A stretch of 64,000 nt of DNA from Stigmatella aurantiaca DW4/3-1 (GCF_000165485.1 NC_014623.1:3429501-3493500); one strand, 5' to 3'; counted from the stretch's first letter, positions 1 through 9,068 are shown. The notes: generated from the sequence alone by a model not told the origin. Numbers and translations: made by a program.

Positions 1-263
1 AGGAGGCGGAGTTCGCCGTGCGCAACAAGCGCATGGACGCCGCCGTCGTGGACGTCTTCCTGCCGGGCCGCAGCGGCGCCCTGCTGATGTCCCGCCTGCG
101 CGAGCGCTTCCCGCAGGCCGTCCTCATTGGCGTGAGCGCGATGAGCGACGCGTCCATGGCCCGCAAGTGCAAGGGCCTGGGGGCGGACCTCTTCATTGGC
201 AAGCCCGTGCTCCCGGAGAAGCTGGCCCAGGCGCTCCAGTCGAAGCACCACAGCTGGCACTAA
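1..263 (+). CDS. Response regulator receiver domain, C-terminal part (5' end outside window)
   Basis: The reading frame is open from the window edge to the TAA at 261-263, so the gene begins upstream. The visible residues read as the second half of a CheY-like receiver. There is a phosphoacceptor-type strand (AAVVDVFLPGRSG, with the Asp before the loop), then a Ser/Thr strand end (IGVSAMS), and near the C-terminus the conserved Lys in the GKPV motif. The protein ends about 15 residues after that Lys, so no output domain follows. It is either a stand-alone receiver or the C-terminal receiver of a larger protein; the window cannot tell which. The partner kinase is not visible. Confidence 0.85.
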   Translation, partial: EAEFAVRNKRMDAAVVDVFLPGRSGALLMSRLRERFPQAVLIGVSAMSDASMARKCKGLGADLFIGKPVLPEKLAQALQSKHHSWH

Positions 264-359
264 GGCCTACGGGTTTTCCCTTGCCGCGGGCCTGCCCGGG
301 GGAAGGGGATGGAGCGGTATGCGGTTGCACGCCCTGGCCGAACGGCCGATGCTTCCCGT

Positions 360-905
360 GTGAAGACGCTCGCTCCCGGCCTCCTGCTGGCGATGCCCCA
401 GCTGGGGGATCCCAACTTCCATCGCTCGGTGGTGCTGATGCTCGAGCATGGAGAGAAAGGCTCCATGGGGCTGGTCATCAACCGGGGCGCGCCGTTGACG
501 CTCGGTGAGCTGGCCCGGGGGCAATCGATGAAGATTGCCTCCGATCGCACCCAGCAGCCCGTCTTCGTCGGGGGGCCGGTGGAGTCCCACCGGGGCTTCA
601 TCCTCCACGACGAGGAGACGGTCTCGGAGAAGCACGTCGTCCTGCCGGGGCTGTTCTTGAGCGTCACGCTGGATGCCCTGGGGCTGCTCTTGGAGAACCC
701 CAGCCCGCGCGTGCGCTTCTGCCTGGGGTATGCTGGGTGGGGCCCTGGGCAGTTGGAGCGGGAGATGGCGGCCGGCTCCTGGCTGTTCGCCGAGGCGGTG
801 GTCCACTCCGTGCTGGAAGGAGAACCCTCCCGGCTCTGGGGCGAGACGCTGCGGGGCATGGGCGTAGACCCCGCCATGCTGATGGTGGGAAAGGGTTTGA
901 ACTGA
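360..905 (+). CDS. YqgE/AlgH family protein
   Basis: This 181-aa product matches the AlgH/YqgE (formerly UPF0301) family. It has the opening APGLLLAMPQLGDPNF, the core GLVINRG, the GGPV segment and a late LGYAGWGPGQLE block. The family's biochemical role is unsettled. I take the GTG at 360 as start because the family begins a few residues before LAPGLLLAMP. An in-frame ATG at 309 would add 17 non-conserved residues, and its purine tract lies only about 2 bases upstream. The stop overlaps the ATG of bolA by one base (TGATG), indicating translational coupling. Length is normal for the family. Confidence 0.9.
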   Translation: MKTLAPGLLLAMPQLGDPNFHRSVVLMLEHGEKGSMGLVINRGAPLTLGELARGQSMKIASDRTQQPVFVGGPVESHRGFILHDEETVSEKHVVLPGLFLSVTLDALGLLLENPSPRVRFCLGYAGWGPGQLEREMAAGSWLFAEAVVHSVLEGEPSRLWGETLRGMGVDPAMLMVGKGLN

Positions 906-1162
906 TGCTGAACGAAGAGACCCTCCGTCGCTACATCCTCGAGGCCTTGCCAGGCTCCGAGGTGGTGGTCCGTGACACCACGGGGACGGGTGACCATTTC
1001 GAGGCGCATGTGGTGAGCCCGGCATTCGCGGGAAAGACCATGGTGCAGCAGCACAAGCTCGTGTACGCGCCGCTTCAGCCCTGGTTGGCGTCGGGCGAAC
1101 TGCACGCGCTGGCGCTAAAAACGTATTCGCCCGAGCAATGGCAGAAGCTCGGGCCTCGCTGA
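905..1162 (+). CDS. bolA: BolA family protein
   Basis: This 85-aa protein has the BolA fold signature: an N-terminal helix (LRRYILEALPG), a strand-turn region ending in a TGDHFEAHVVS segment, and the conserved stretch LVYAPLQPWL followed by the HALALKTYSP motif. BolA proteins bind CGFS monothiol glutaredoxins and share a [2Fe-2S] cluster with them, acting in iron-sulfur trafficking or iron sensing. Its start overlaps the algH stop and the gene sits 15 bp before a CGFS glutaredoxin, so the two known physical partners are co-transcribed. Which BolA subtype it is (BolA, IbaG or YrbA-like) cannot be settled by eye. Confidence 0.93.
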   Translation: MLNEETLRRYILEALPGSEVVVRDTTGTGDHFEAHVVSPAFAGKTMVQQHKLVYAPLQPWLASGELHALALKTYSPEQWQKLGPR

Positions 1163-1177
1163 GGAAGGACCTACCCG

Positions 1178-1507
1178 ATGACTCCAGAACTCAAGGCCCA
1201 GATCGAGGAGCATATCCGCTCCCACAAGATCGTCCTGTTCATGAAGGGCAATGCCCTGTTCCCCCAGTGCGGCTTCTCCGCCCGGGCGCTGCAGTTGCTC
1301 CAACCGCTCGGCCAGGTGCATACGGTGGATGTGCTGGCCGATCCCGCGATTCGACAGGGGATCAAGGATTACTCGAACTGGCCCACCATCCCCCAGGTCT
1401 ACATCAATGGGGAGTTCGTCGGCGGCTCGGACATCCTGGCGGAGATGGCCGAGCGGGGCGAGCTGGCGAACCTCGTGGCGGGCACCTCGTCCGGGGCGGC
1501 GCAGTAA
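1178..1507 (+). CDS. grxD: CGFS monothiol glutaredoxin (Grx4 type)
   Basis: This 109-aa protein has the diagnostic CGFS active site (FPQCGFS, around residue 30), the upstream VLFMKGN strand, the [14 protein letters not shown] block and the GGSDI glutathione-binding turn. Grx4-type proteins assemble and transfer [2Fe-2S] clusters and form cluster-bridged heterodimers with BolA. A purine-rich RBS (GAGGAAGGA) lies about 9 bp before the ATG. It sits directly downstream of bolA, and together with algH forms a short operon. Confidence 0.96.
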   Translation: MTPELKAQIEEHIRSHKIVLFMKGNALFPQCGFSARALQLLQPLGQVHTVDVLADPAIRQGIKDYSNWPTIPQVYINGEFVGGSDILAEMAERGELANLVAGTSSGAAQ

Positions 1508-1556
1508 GTCTTACCGTCCCCCCCCCGGTAGCGGCGGCTGCTCATTCCTACGTAGA

Positions 1557-2870
1557 ATGAGCAGCGTCTTGGCCACCGCGACACCGCCCCCTCCTGGTGA
1601 GACGACCGACGCCCCTGAGGCGTCGCCCGTTTCCGTTCCTTCCTCGCCTCCCAACGCGCTGAACACCCACTCGGCGCGGGCGCCGTCCGTGCCGGGCGTG
1701 CCCTTGGGGGATGCCGAGGATGCCATCCCCACGGCGAAGACCCAGACGTTGCTGGAGCGGGTGCAGTCCTTCCGCGCCCGGAACGAGAAGTGGGAGATGG
1801 CGGCGTTCTTCTTCGTCGGCTTCGCCTACGACGTGCTCACGCTGGGCCGCATCGATGACACGCTCTCCATGGTGCAGCAGCTCGTGTACCTGGGGGTGCT
1901 GGCCTCGCTGCTGATGCTGGAGCAGCGCTACCCCGAGGGGGTGGAGCCGCCCAAGGTGCTGGCGAAGGTGTGGCGCTGGCGCGAGGACGCCATCCACTTC
2001 TTCTACGGGAGCCTGCTCAGCTCCTTCACGCTCTTCTTCTTCAAGAGCGCCTCGGGGCTCGTGGCGCTGCTGTTCCTGGTGGTCATGTTCGGCCTGCTGG
2101 TGGCCAACGAGCTGCCGCGCTTCCGCCAGCTGGGGCCCGTGGTGCGCATGACGCTCTTCAGCCTGTGCGTCAGCATGTACCTGGCGTACGTGCTGCCCGT
2201 GCTGACGGGCCGGTTGAACGTGTGGATCTTCCTGCTCGCGCTGGTGCTCGCGGCTGGGGTCATCTACGGGATGATGCGGCTCTTGCGCCGCTGGGGCCTC
2301 ATGGAGGGCAAAGCCCTTTTCCGCCAGGTGGCCCTGCCGGGCTTCGGCCTTCAGGTGGCGTTGCTGGTGCTCTATCTGCTCCGGGTGCTGCCGCCGGTGC
2401 CGCTGTCCGTGACGTTCAGCGGCGTCTACCACGAGGTGAAGCGGGTCAATGGTCCGGAGGGAGTGGAGTACCACCTCTCGCACCAGCGGCCCTGGTGGAA
2501 GTTCTGGCAGAAGGGGGACCAGTCCTTCCGGGTGCGCGCGGGCGACAAGGTGAACTACTTCGTCAGCGTCTTCGCGCCCGCGGGCTTCCACGACTACTCG
2601 GTCTACGTGCAGTGGTACTTCGATGATCCGCAGAAGGGCTGGCGGTCGTTCTTCCGCAAGGCGCTCAATGCGCGGGGGACCGGGGCCGAAGCGGGCTTTC
2701 GGACCTACGCCAACCTGACGAACCCCGCGCCCGGAGACTGGCTCGCCGTCTTGGAGACGGAGGATGGGCACGAGATCAACCGCCTGTCCTTCAGCGTGGA
2801 GAAGGACGAGGGCACCGACCCCCGCCAGTTCGAGGTGTTCGTGCACAAGCACGACAAGCGCACGAAGTAG
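1557..2870 (+). CDS. Membrane protein with C-terminal DUF2914 domain
   Basis: This 437-aa protein has a Pro/Ala/Ser-rich N-terminus (about 60 residues), then a run of roughly seven to eight hydrophobic segments between about residues 80 and 290, then a soluble C-terminal domain. That domain resembles DUF2914: paired Trp residues (PWWKFW), a VNYFVSVFAP strand, a VYVQWYF strand, FRTYAN and GDWLAVLET. The membrane part anchors the domain, which probably lies on the outer face of the inner membrane. No enzymatic motif is seen. The start is the first ATG of the frame that leaves the grxD 3' end free; no strong RBS is visible. Confidence 0.8.
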   Translation: MSSVLATATPPPPGETTDAPEASPVSVPSSPPNALNTHSARAPSVPGVPLGDAEDAIPTAKTQTLLERVQSFRARNEKWEMAAFFFVGFAYDVLTLGRIDDTLSMVQQLVYLGVLASLLMLEQRYPEGVEPPKVLAKVWRWREDAIHFFYGSLLSSFTLFFFKSASGLVALLFLVVMFGLLVANELPRFRQLGPVVRMTLFSLCVSMYLAYVLPVLTGRLNVWIFLLALVLAAGVIYGMMRLLRRWGLMEGKALFRQVALPGFGLQVALLVLYLLRVLPPVPLSVTFSGVYHEVKRVNGPEGVEYHLSHQRPWWKFWQKGDQSFRVRAGDKVNYFVSVFAPAGFHDYSVYVQWYFDDPQKGWRSFFRKALNARGTGAEAGFRTYANLTNPAPGDWLAVLETEDGHEINRLSFSVEKDEGTDPRQFEVFVHKHDKRTK

Positions 2871-2887
2871 GCGGGGTGGGCCGCGGC

Positions 2888-4168
2888 TCAGGCCGCGCTT
2901 GCTTCCTCGGACAGGGTCAGGGTCGCCTCTTCCGCCAGGCTCTGGGGCTTCTCGGACCAGAAGCGCTCCCACTGAGGGCGCAGGGCCCGGGCGTCCTGCC
3001 GTCCCAGATCGATGAGGATGTCCGCGAAGCCGCCATCGAACAGCAAGTAGGAGGCGAGGTCCGCATCGCGCGGGGCCTCGCGCTCCACCAGCTTCAGGAT
3101 GGTGCGGTGGGCCAGCCCTTGGCTGCGCTTGCGGAAGCCCGGCGCCCGGACGTACTCGGCCGCCAGGGTGCCCAGGTCCTTCGAGGGGCGGACCAGCAGC
3201 TCGCGGATGGCGCGCACGGGCTGGCTGCGGTGCGGGTGGACCGCGCTGCTGAGGGTCTCCGCGAAGCCCGGCCCATACTTCTTCGTGCCGGCCTCGAGGA
3301 TGGCGTTGAGCCGGCGCAGCCGCCCCAGGTCCTGGTCGATGCGGTCCGTCATCAGCATGTTCAGCATCTGGCCGATGAGGAAGGGCGCGGTGACGGAGGC
3401 TTGCTCGCGCTCCTGGACGGTGGGCCCCTGAGGCTCGCCCTGCACCTCGGCGGGATTGGGCCGCAGCGAGATGATGAGGACGCGCTGCGCGCCCAGCCGG
3501 AGCGCGGGGCTGAGCGGGACATTGAGCCGCAAGCCCCCATCCATGTGAAGCCGCCCGCGGATGCGGACCACCGGGAAGACGATGGGCAGGGCGGCGGACG
3601 CCAGCGCGTGGTTGGGGCCGATGCGGGTGGCCACGGCCTGGGAGTTGGGATCGTCACTCCAGGTGGGGACCCCGCCCCCCTGGCGCTGAATGAACACGGT
3701 GGCTCCGCCCGTACCGATGTGCGTGGCGCTCACCGCCAGGGCATCCAGGTGGCCTCCGCGCAGGTTCCGGCTGATGTTGCGCCAGGGGATGCCCCGGCCC
3801 ACGAGGGCCCGGAGCCCCCGGGGATCCACCAGCCCACCGTGCTGGATGTCATTGGGCGCGGCGGCCTTGCCGAGGGTTTCCCGCAGCAGCCGGACGATGT
3901 CTCCGTAGCCGCAGCGAAGGACTTCCTCCACCTTCATCGCCGTCCAGTGGGCGATGAGCCCCTGGGCCTGTTGCAGGGGTTGGTGGTTCGTCGCGGCCAG
4001 GTAGCAGGCATGGATGGCGCCCACGGACGTGCCCGCGATGATGTTCAACTTCAGCTCTCGCCCGAAGGCAGGCTCGAACTCCTCGCGGAGGTACGAGAGG
4101 ACTCCTGCTTCGTAAGCGCCTCGGGCGGCGCCGCCACCCAGGACCAGACCCGTCTTCAGCCGACTCAT
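2888..4168 (-). CDS. Patatin-like phospholipase
   Basis: This 426-aa protein starts with the patatin oxyanion glycine motif LVLGGGAARGAYEAGVL. It is followed by the nucleophile elbow GTSVGA (Ser in GxSxG) and, further on, the catalytic Asp in MDGGLRLNVP, giving a complete Ser-Asp dyad. Patatins are lipid acyl hydrolases. There is no signal peptide, so it should act in the cytoplasm or at the inner face of the membrane. The C-terminal 150 residues are a myxobacterial-type extension with no motif I recognise. A GTG one codon upstream (4171) is an alternative start. It converges on the DUF2914 gene with only 17 bp between stops. Confidence 0.92.
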   Translation of the reverse strand: MSRLKTGLVLGGGAARGAYEAGVLSYLREEFEPAFGRELKLNIIAGTSVGAIHACYLAATNHQPLQQAQGLIAHWTAMKVEEVLRCGYGDIVRLLRETLGKAAAPNDIQHGGLVDPRGLRALVGRGIPWRNISRNLRGGHLDALAVSATHIGTGGATVFIQRQGGGVPTWSDDPNSQAVATRIGPNHALASAALPIVFPVVRIRGRLHMDGGLRLNVPLSPALRLGAQRVLIISLRPNPAEVQGEPQGPTVQEREQASVTAPFLIGQMLNMLMTDRIDQDLGRLRRLNAILEAGTKKYGPGFAETLSSAVHPHRSQPVRAIRELLVRPSKDLGTLAAEYVRAPGFRKRSQGLAHRTILKLVEREAPRDADLASYLLFDGGFADILIDLGRQDARALRPQWERFWSEKPQSLAEEATLTLSEEASAA

Positions 4169-4305
4169 CACGGGGAAGAGTCTAGGGCGGATGCGGAGGC
4201 GACGGTTAGTGCGGCTCGCCTGCCCGCTCTTGCCCAGGTGTCACCGGCTCGTGACGCACGGCGCCGTCTGTACGGTAGGTCTCCAGGTGAGCTAGACCGG
4301 GACCC

Positions 4306-5109
4306 ATGCCGACCGTGGCTGAGCTCTTCCTCTATCCCCTCAAGTCCGCTGCGGGGGTGCCCTTGACCGAGGCCCAGGTGGAGCCCCTGGGGGTGGCGCA
4401 TGACCGCCGGTGGATGGTGGTTTCGCTCGGTGGCGCCTTCTTCACTGGGCGGAAGCACCCGTCCCTGATTCGCATCAGCGCCCTGCCCAGCGCCACGGGC
4501 CTGCGCCTGTCCTCCCCAGGGTTTCCGGAACTGGAGGTGCCGGTGCCTCCCCGGGACGCGCCGCGCCTGGACGTCTCCATCTGGAACGATATCTGCTCGG
4601 CCGCGCGGGCGGGGGAGGCTGCGGACCGGTGGCTCTCGGCGTTTCTCGGTGAGCCCGTGTGCCTGGTCTACGTGGATGACCGGATGATGCGCCCGGTAGA
4701 TCCCCTGTACTCGGTTCCCGGGGACAAGGTGGGCTTCGCCGACGGGTTTCCGTTGCTGTTGCTGTCCCGCGCCTCGCTGGAGGATCTCAACCAGCGTCTG
4801 GCACGCCCCGTCTCGATGCTCCACTTCCGCCCCAACTTGGTGGTGGAGGGCTGTGAGCCGTTCGCCGAGGACACCTGGAAGCGGCTGCGCATCGGGGACG
4901 TCGAACTGGAGGTGGTCAAACCCTGCGCGAGGTGTGTCATGGTGAACCTGGACCCGCGCACGGCGGAGCAAGCCCCCGATGGAGAGCCGCTGCGCACGCT
5001 CACCACCTTCCGCCGGCAGCTCAAGAACAAGGTGATGTTCGGCCAGAACGTGGTGGTGCGCCGCCCCGGGAGGTTCCAGGTGGGCGACGCGGTGGACGTG
5101 CTCGAATGA
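4306..5109 (+). CDS. MOSC domain protein (YcbX-like)
   Basis: This 267-aa protein has an N-terminal MOSC beta-barrel (VAELFLYPLKSAAGV, DRRWMVV) and a C-terminal MOSC domain. The C-terminal domain carries FRPNLVVEG and the key Cys in VKPCARCVMVNLDP. MOSC proteins handle molybdenum-cofactor-bound sulfur, and the YcbX branch reduces N-hydroxylated bases together with a reductase. No ferredoxin domain is fused here, so an external electron donor is implied. It is divergent from the patatin gene and convergent with pepP (9 bp between stops). Confidence 0.9.
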   Translation: MPTVAELFLYPLKSAAGVPLTEAQVEPLGVAHDRRWMVVSLGGAFFTGRKHPSLIRISALPSATGLRLSSPGFPELEVPVPPRDAPRLDVSIWNDICSAARAGEAADRWLSAFLGEPVCLVYVDDRMMRPVDPLYSVPGDKVGFADGFPLLLLSRASLEDLNQRLARPVSMLHFRPNLVVEGCEPFAEDTWKRLRIGDVELEVVKPCARCVMVNLDPRTAEQAPDGEPLRTLTTFRRQLKNKVMFGQNVVVRRPGRFQVGDAVDVLE

Positions 5110-5118
5110 GCCGGGCGG

Positions 5119-6621
5119 CTACTTCTTCTTCGCCCAGATGCGTTTGATCCAGGCCTCGACGTCCTTCACCGTGCGAGGGATGCCGTCGGAGAGGACCTTG
5201 CAGCCGCGGGCCGTCACCACCACGTCATCCTCGATGCGGACACCGATGCCGCGGTAGCGCGGCGGCACGGTGAGATCGTCCGTCTGGAAGTACAGGCCCG
5301 GCTCCACGGTGAGCACCATGCCTGACTGGAGCTTGCCGTACTTGTAGACCTCCTGCCGCGCCTGCGCGCAGTCGTGCACGTCCAGGCCGAGCATGTGGCT
5401 GACGTTGTGCAGCGAGTAGCGCTTGTAGAACTGGTGCTGGTCCTTCAAGGCCTCCTCCGCATCCGGGAGGATGCCGAGGCGCTCGAGCCCCTGGGCGAGG
5501 ACGCGCATGGCGGCGCGGTTGGGCTCCATGAAGTCGTTGCCCGGCTTCACCGCCTTGAAGGCCTGGAGCTGGGCTTCGAGCACCAACTCGTAGATCTGCC
5601 GCTGCTCCTTGGAGAACTTGCCGGAGACGGGCAGCGTGCGGGTGATGTCCGCCGTGTAGAGGCTGTTGCCCTCCACGCCCGCGTCCAGGAGCAGCAGCTC
5701 TCCCTTCTTCACCGGGCCGTCATTGCGCGTCCAGTGCAGCACGCAGGCGTGCGAGCCGCTGGCGGCGATGGTGTTGTAGCCCACGTCGTTGCCCTCGACC
5801 CGGGCGCGGAGGTTGAAGATGCCTTCCACCTCCCGCTCGCTGCGGGCGGACTTGAGGCTGCGGATGACGTCCTCGAAGCCCCGTTGCGTGGAGTCGATGG
5901 CGGCCTGGAGCTCGCGCAGCTCCTGGGCATCCTTGAGGAGCCGCAGCTCCGAGAGCGCCTGGGCGAGCGCCTTGTCCCGCTCCGCCTGGGCGGGCAGGAC
6001 GCCGTCCACCTTGTCCGAGAAGCCGCGCAGCACGCGCGTGGGGCGGGACACCTCGCCGTGGAGGCTGGAGAGAAAACCCTTCAGCTCAGGGAGCCCGCGC
6101 GCTTCGTGGACGCCAAAGCGGGCCTGGCTCTCCTTCACGCCCAGGCGAGGCCCCACCCAGAGCTCGCCCTTCACCCGGTCGGTGAAGAAGGTGGCGTCGC
6201 TGCGGCCCGGGTTGGGCTCCACGAAGAGGATGTCCGTGTGGCCTCCACCCTCCTTGGGCTGGAGGACGAGCACGCAGTCCGGCTCGGTGTTGCCGGTGAG
6301 GTAGTAGAAGTCGGTGCCCGGGCGGAACCGGTAGTGCGTGTCATTGGCGCGCACCTTTTCGTGGCCGGTGGGGATGATGAGCGTCTCCCCGGGGAAGAGC
6401 TTGGAGAGGGCCCGGCGCCGCGCCAGGAAGGCATCCGCGTGCTTGAGCTTGGGAGGAAGCTTCCGGGTGTTGGGCTTCCAGCGCTTCATCATGAAGTCGA
6501 GCAGCGCGGGCGGCGGCACGGTGTCATGACCGGCGGGCTTCGCCTGGGGCTCGGACGTGACGGGCTGGGAGGCAGTGGCTTCCGTGGCAGCGGCTTGGGC
6601 GGCTTCGGACTGGGTCGTCAT
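5119..6621 (-). CDS. pepP: Xaa-Pro aminopeptidase (aminopeptidase P)
   Basis: This 500-aa M24 metallopeptidase removes N-terminal residues before proline. An N-terminal creatinase-like domain (RRALSKLFPG, YRFRPGTDFYYLTG) precedes the pita-bread catalytic domain. Metal ligands are visible: Asp in LLLLDAGVEG, Asp in YTADITRT, His in HNVSHMLGLDVHD, Glu in VEPGLYF and Glu in VRIEDDVVV. The first 50 residues are Ala/Thr/Glu-rich and look unstructured. The ATG at 6621 is chosen because the upstream extension would run back into the rsmE stop. It is downstream of rsmE on the same strand (50 bp gap), probably co-transcribed. Confidence 0.93.
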   Translation of the reverse strand: MTTQSEAAQAAATEATASQPVTSEPQAKPAGHDTVPPPALLDFMMKRWKPNTRKLPPKLKHADAFLARRRALSKLFPGETLIIPTGHEKVRANDTHYRFRPGTDFYYLTGNTEPDCVLVLQPKEGGGHTDILFVEPNPGRSDATFFTDRVKGELWVGPRLGVKESQARFGVHEARGLPELKGFLSSLHGEVSRPTRVLRGFSDKVDGVLPAQAERDKALAQALSELRLLKDAQELRELQAAIDSTQRGFEDVIRSLKSARSEREVEGIFNLRARVEGNDVGYNTIAASGSHACVLHWTRNDGPVKKGELLLLDAGVEGNSLYTADITRTLPVSGKFSKEQRQIYELVLEAQLQAFKAVKPGNDFMEPNRAAMRVLAQGLERLGILPDAEEALKDQHQFYKRYSLHNVSHMLGLDVHDCAQARQEVYKYGKLQSGMVLTVEPGLYFQTDDLTVPPRYRGIGVRIEDDVVVTARGCKVLSDGIPRTVKDVEAWIKRIWAKKK

Positions 6622-6671
6622 GGTGCAACTCTTGAACAACCCATCGAGCCGCTTCAAGTCCGGCGCGGCCC

Positions 6672-7418
6672 TCAGGGGGCGGGGATGTTGTCTCTCAGAA
6701 GGGCCACCTGGCCCAGGAGGACAGGAACGGCCGTCTCCACCCGGAGGATCCGGGGGCCCAGCGTGAAGGGCTGGAAGCCGTGCGCCTCCAGCAGCGCTGC
6801 TTCGAACGGGACCCACCCACCGTCGGGTCCGATGGCGAGGACCACGCGGGGGGCTGTGCCCACGCGCGTGGCGGTGAGCGGTTGGCGTGCGGGAGGGTGG
6901 GGAAGCAGGCGCAGCGCCTGGGCGCCCAGCACGGCATCCAGCTCGTCCTCGACAAAGGGCCGGAACCGCTCGCGCACGAGCACCTCGGGGAGGCGCGTGT
7001 CCCGGGCCTGTTCGAGTCCTTGGAGGAGCAACTCTTGAATGGAGCCCGCGGCCAGCACCTTGGAGTCGAAGTAGCTCTTCTCCACCCGGGCGGCGTTGAC
7101 GAGCACCACCCGGTCCACCCCCAGGGAGGCCACCGCGGGCAGCACCTTCTTGAGGGCCTTGGGGCGGGGGATGGCCAGCAGCAAATCCACTCCAGCCCGG
7201 GGAGGGGGCGCCTCGGTCAGGTGGGCGCTCAGGCGCAGCACGCCTTCGCTGTTTTCCAGCACTTCGCCTGTGCCCACGAGGCCGCCCAGCCGCCCCACCC
7301 GGAGGCGCTCACCCGGTTCGGCCCGGAGCACTTCCCGGGCGTGCTGCGCCCGGCGCCCCGTCAAGCGCGCGGTTCCATCCGGAAGGAAGTCCTCATCCAA
7401 GAGCAGCAGCAGGTTCAC
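6672..7418 (-). CDS. rsmE: 16S rRNA (uracil1498-N3)-methyltransferase RsmE
   Basis: This 248-aa SPOUT-class methyltransferase matches RsmE. It has an N-terminal PUA-like barrel (LTGRRAQHAREVLRAEPGE) and a catalytic knot with the signatures LVNAARVEKSYF, GPDGGW and LGPRILRVETAV. The GTG at 7418 fits because an AAGGA box lies about 7 bases upstream on the minus strand, and the family starts just before the strand LLLLLDED. It is the first gene of a likely rsmE-pepP operon. Confidence 0.94.
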   Translation of the reverse strand: MNLLLLLDEDFLPDGTARLTGRRAQHAREVLRAEPGERLRVGRLGGLVGTGEVLENSEGVLRLSAHLTEAPPPRAGVDLLLAIPRPKALKKVLPAVASLGVDRVVLVNAARVEKSYFDSKVLAAGSIQELLLQGLEQARDTRLPEVLVRERFRPFVEDELDAVLGAQALRLLPHPPARQPLTATRVGTAPRVVLAIGPDGGWVPFEAALLEAHGFQPFTLGPRILRVETAVPVLLGQVALLRDNIPAP

Positions 7419-7469
7419 GGGAGGATTCCTTGCCCAGGGGGAGGACCGGCCGCAACCGCGAAAACCCAC

Positions 7470-7617
7470 GGCGCGTGGCTCAGCGCGTCAGTCCTGGCCA
7501 TGACAAGAACTTCGCAGGAATAACAGTTCTGTTCACGAGAGCCAGTTTTCCTGTATTAAAGAGATTTAGGACTGTCTCGCGGCGGTCCTGGAATCCCCCT
7601 TTCTTTCAGGCACGGAC
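7470..7617 (+). promoter_or_regulatory. Divergent promoter region between rsmE and the GH16 gene
   Basis: These 148 bp contain a locally AT-rich stretch (7505-7575), unusual against the surrounding GC-rich sequence, which should hold the promoters for the two divergent genes. I cannot assign a specific sigma factor box with confidence. Only a weak Shine-Dalgarno-like AGG precedes the GH16 ATG. Confidence 0.4.
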
Positions 7618-9012
7618 ATGTCTCGACAGACCTTTTCCTCGAAGTTCCTGGCCGCCTGCTGTCTGACGGCCCTCACCGGATGCGCGATGGACGCGTCCGA
7701 AGCAGAAACGACGGACGCAGTTCCCGAGGCCGTGGGGCAATCCCAAGGTGAGCTCGACTACAACCCGGGCTCGGGCTGGAACCTGGCCTGGTCGGATGAG
7801 TTCGAGGGCACCAGCCTGAACGGGAACAACTGGACCACGCTCAACAGCGACTTCGATCCGGTCACCAACAACTGCAACTTCGGCACGGGGGAGATCGAGT
7901 ACCCCCGTACCCAGAACGTGTCGGTGAGCGGCGGCAAGCTCATCCTCAAGGCGGAGCGCACGGCGCCCACGACCGTGTCCGACACCCGCTGCGGCAGCCA
8001 GCAGCGCACGCTCTTCTCGGGGCGTCTGCACACCAAGGGCAAGGTGGAGCGGCGCTACGGGAAGATCGTGGCGAGCATCAAGATTCCCTCGGGTTACGGC
8101 ATGTGGCCGGCGTTCTGGACGCTGGGCGCGAACGTCCAGCAGGTGGGCTGGCCCTCCAGTGGTGAGATCGACATCCTCGAGTGGCACTCGAACGAGCCCA
8201 CGTGGATGAAGTCCGCCGTGCACTGGTACGGCGGCACCGCGCCCAACGGCGGCGATGCCCACTGGGGCACCGGCCAGAGCGGCGGCTACAACCTGGCCGA
8301 TTCCTTCCACCTCTATGAGCTGGAGTGGGATGCCGCCGGCAAGATGGTGTTCAGGCTCGACAACCAGTACGTGGGCTCGACGTTCTCGAACAGCAGCGAG
8401 GCGGAGTTCCAGCAGAACCACTACATCATCCTGAACCTGGCCATGGGCGGGAACTGGTACGGTTTCCCCAGCGCCGCCAGCATCGCCCTGACGCAGGGAC
8501 AGCCCAAGACCATGGAAGTGGAGTGGGTGCGCTGGTACCAGACGGGCGGCACCACGCCGCCGCCCACGGGCATCTCCGTGGCCAACGCGGGCTTCGAGTC
8601 GGGCATGGCGGACTGGACGACGTGGACGCCCAACGGCACCGCGGCGGCGGCCTTCAGCGAGACGTACAACGGTGGGCACTCGGGCGCCTACCACCTGACG
8701 CACTGGAGCTCACAGCCCTTCGAGACCTGGACGTACCAGGTCAAGACGGGGCTCGCGAACGGCAACTACAAGGTGCGCGCGTGGGTGCGCAAGGGCGGCA
8801 ACTTCGCCATCGCCCGGCTCCAGGGCAAGACGAGCGGCAGCGCCGCGCCCGTGTTCACCTCGCTGGGCACCTACGGCGGCTGGACGCTGGTGGAGACGCC
8901 CACCATCAACGTCACCTCGGGCTACCTGGAGTTCGGCTTCCACACGCAGGCCACCACGGCTGACGGCGCCAACTTCATCCACATGGATGATGTCGAGATC
9001 GTGAAGCTCTAA
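7618..9012 (+). CDS. Secreted GH16 beta-glucanase lipoprotein with C-terminal carbohydrate-binding module
   Basis: This 464-aa protein has a lipoprotein signal (lipobox LTGC, Cys22) and a 25-residue Thr/Glu linker. The GH16 jelly roll spans about residues 50-310, with the catalytic box EIDILE (nucleophile Glu183, Asp185, acid/base Glu188) of the laminarinase-type (beta-bulge) subgroup. A C-terminal jelly-roll module (about 320-464; ANAGFESG, YQVKTGL, MDDVEI) resembles CBM4/CBM61-like binding modules. The likely substrates are beta-1,3- or mixed-linkage glucans such as fungal or algal walls. It is monocistronic and ends at a strong hairpin. Confidence 0.93.
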   Translation: MSRQTFSSKFLAACCLTALTGCAMDASEAETTDAVPEAVGQSQGELDYNPGSGWNLAWSDEFEGTSLNGNNWTTLNSDFDPVTNNCNFGTGEIEYPRTQNVSVSGGKLILKAERTAPTTVSDTRCGSQQRTLFSGRLHTKGKVERRYGKIVASIKIPSGYGMWPAFWTLGANVQQVGWPSSGEIDILEWHSNEPTWMKSAVHWYGGTAPNGGDAHWGTGQSGGYNLADSFHLYELEWDAAGKMVFRLDNQYVGSTFSNSSEAEFQQNHYIILNLAMGGNWYGFPSAASIALTQGQPKTMEVEWVRWYQTGGTTPPPTGISVANAGFESGMADWTTWTPNGTAAAAFSETYNGGHSGAYHLTHWSSQPFETWTYQVKTGLANGNYKVRAWVRKGGNFAIARLQGKTSGSAAPVFTSLGTYGGWTLVETPTINVTSGYLEFGFHTQATTADGANFIHMDDVEIVKL

Positions 9013-9032
9013 CCGGTTCAACGGGCAGCGAG

Positions 9033-9068
9033 CGTCATGGCGGTGCCTCTGGTGGCACCGCCATGACG
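9033..9068. terminator. Bidirectional terminator (15-bp perfect stem)
   Basis: Positions 9033-9047 and 9054-9068 form a perfect 15-bp stem with a 6-nt loop, placed exactly between the convergent GH16 gene and the four-gene minus-strand operon. The stem abuts the stop codon at 9069. There is no long U tract on either side, so intrinsic termination strength is uncertain. Confidence 0.7.
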
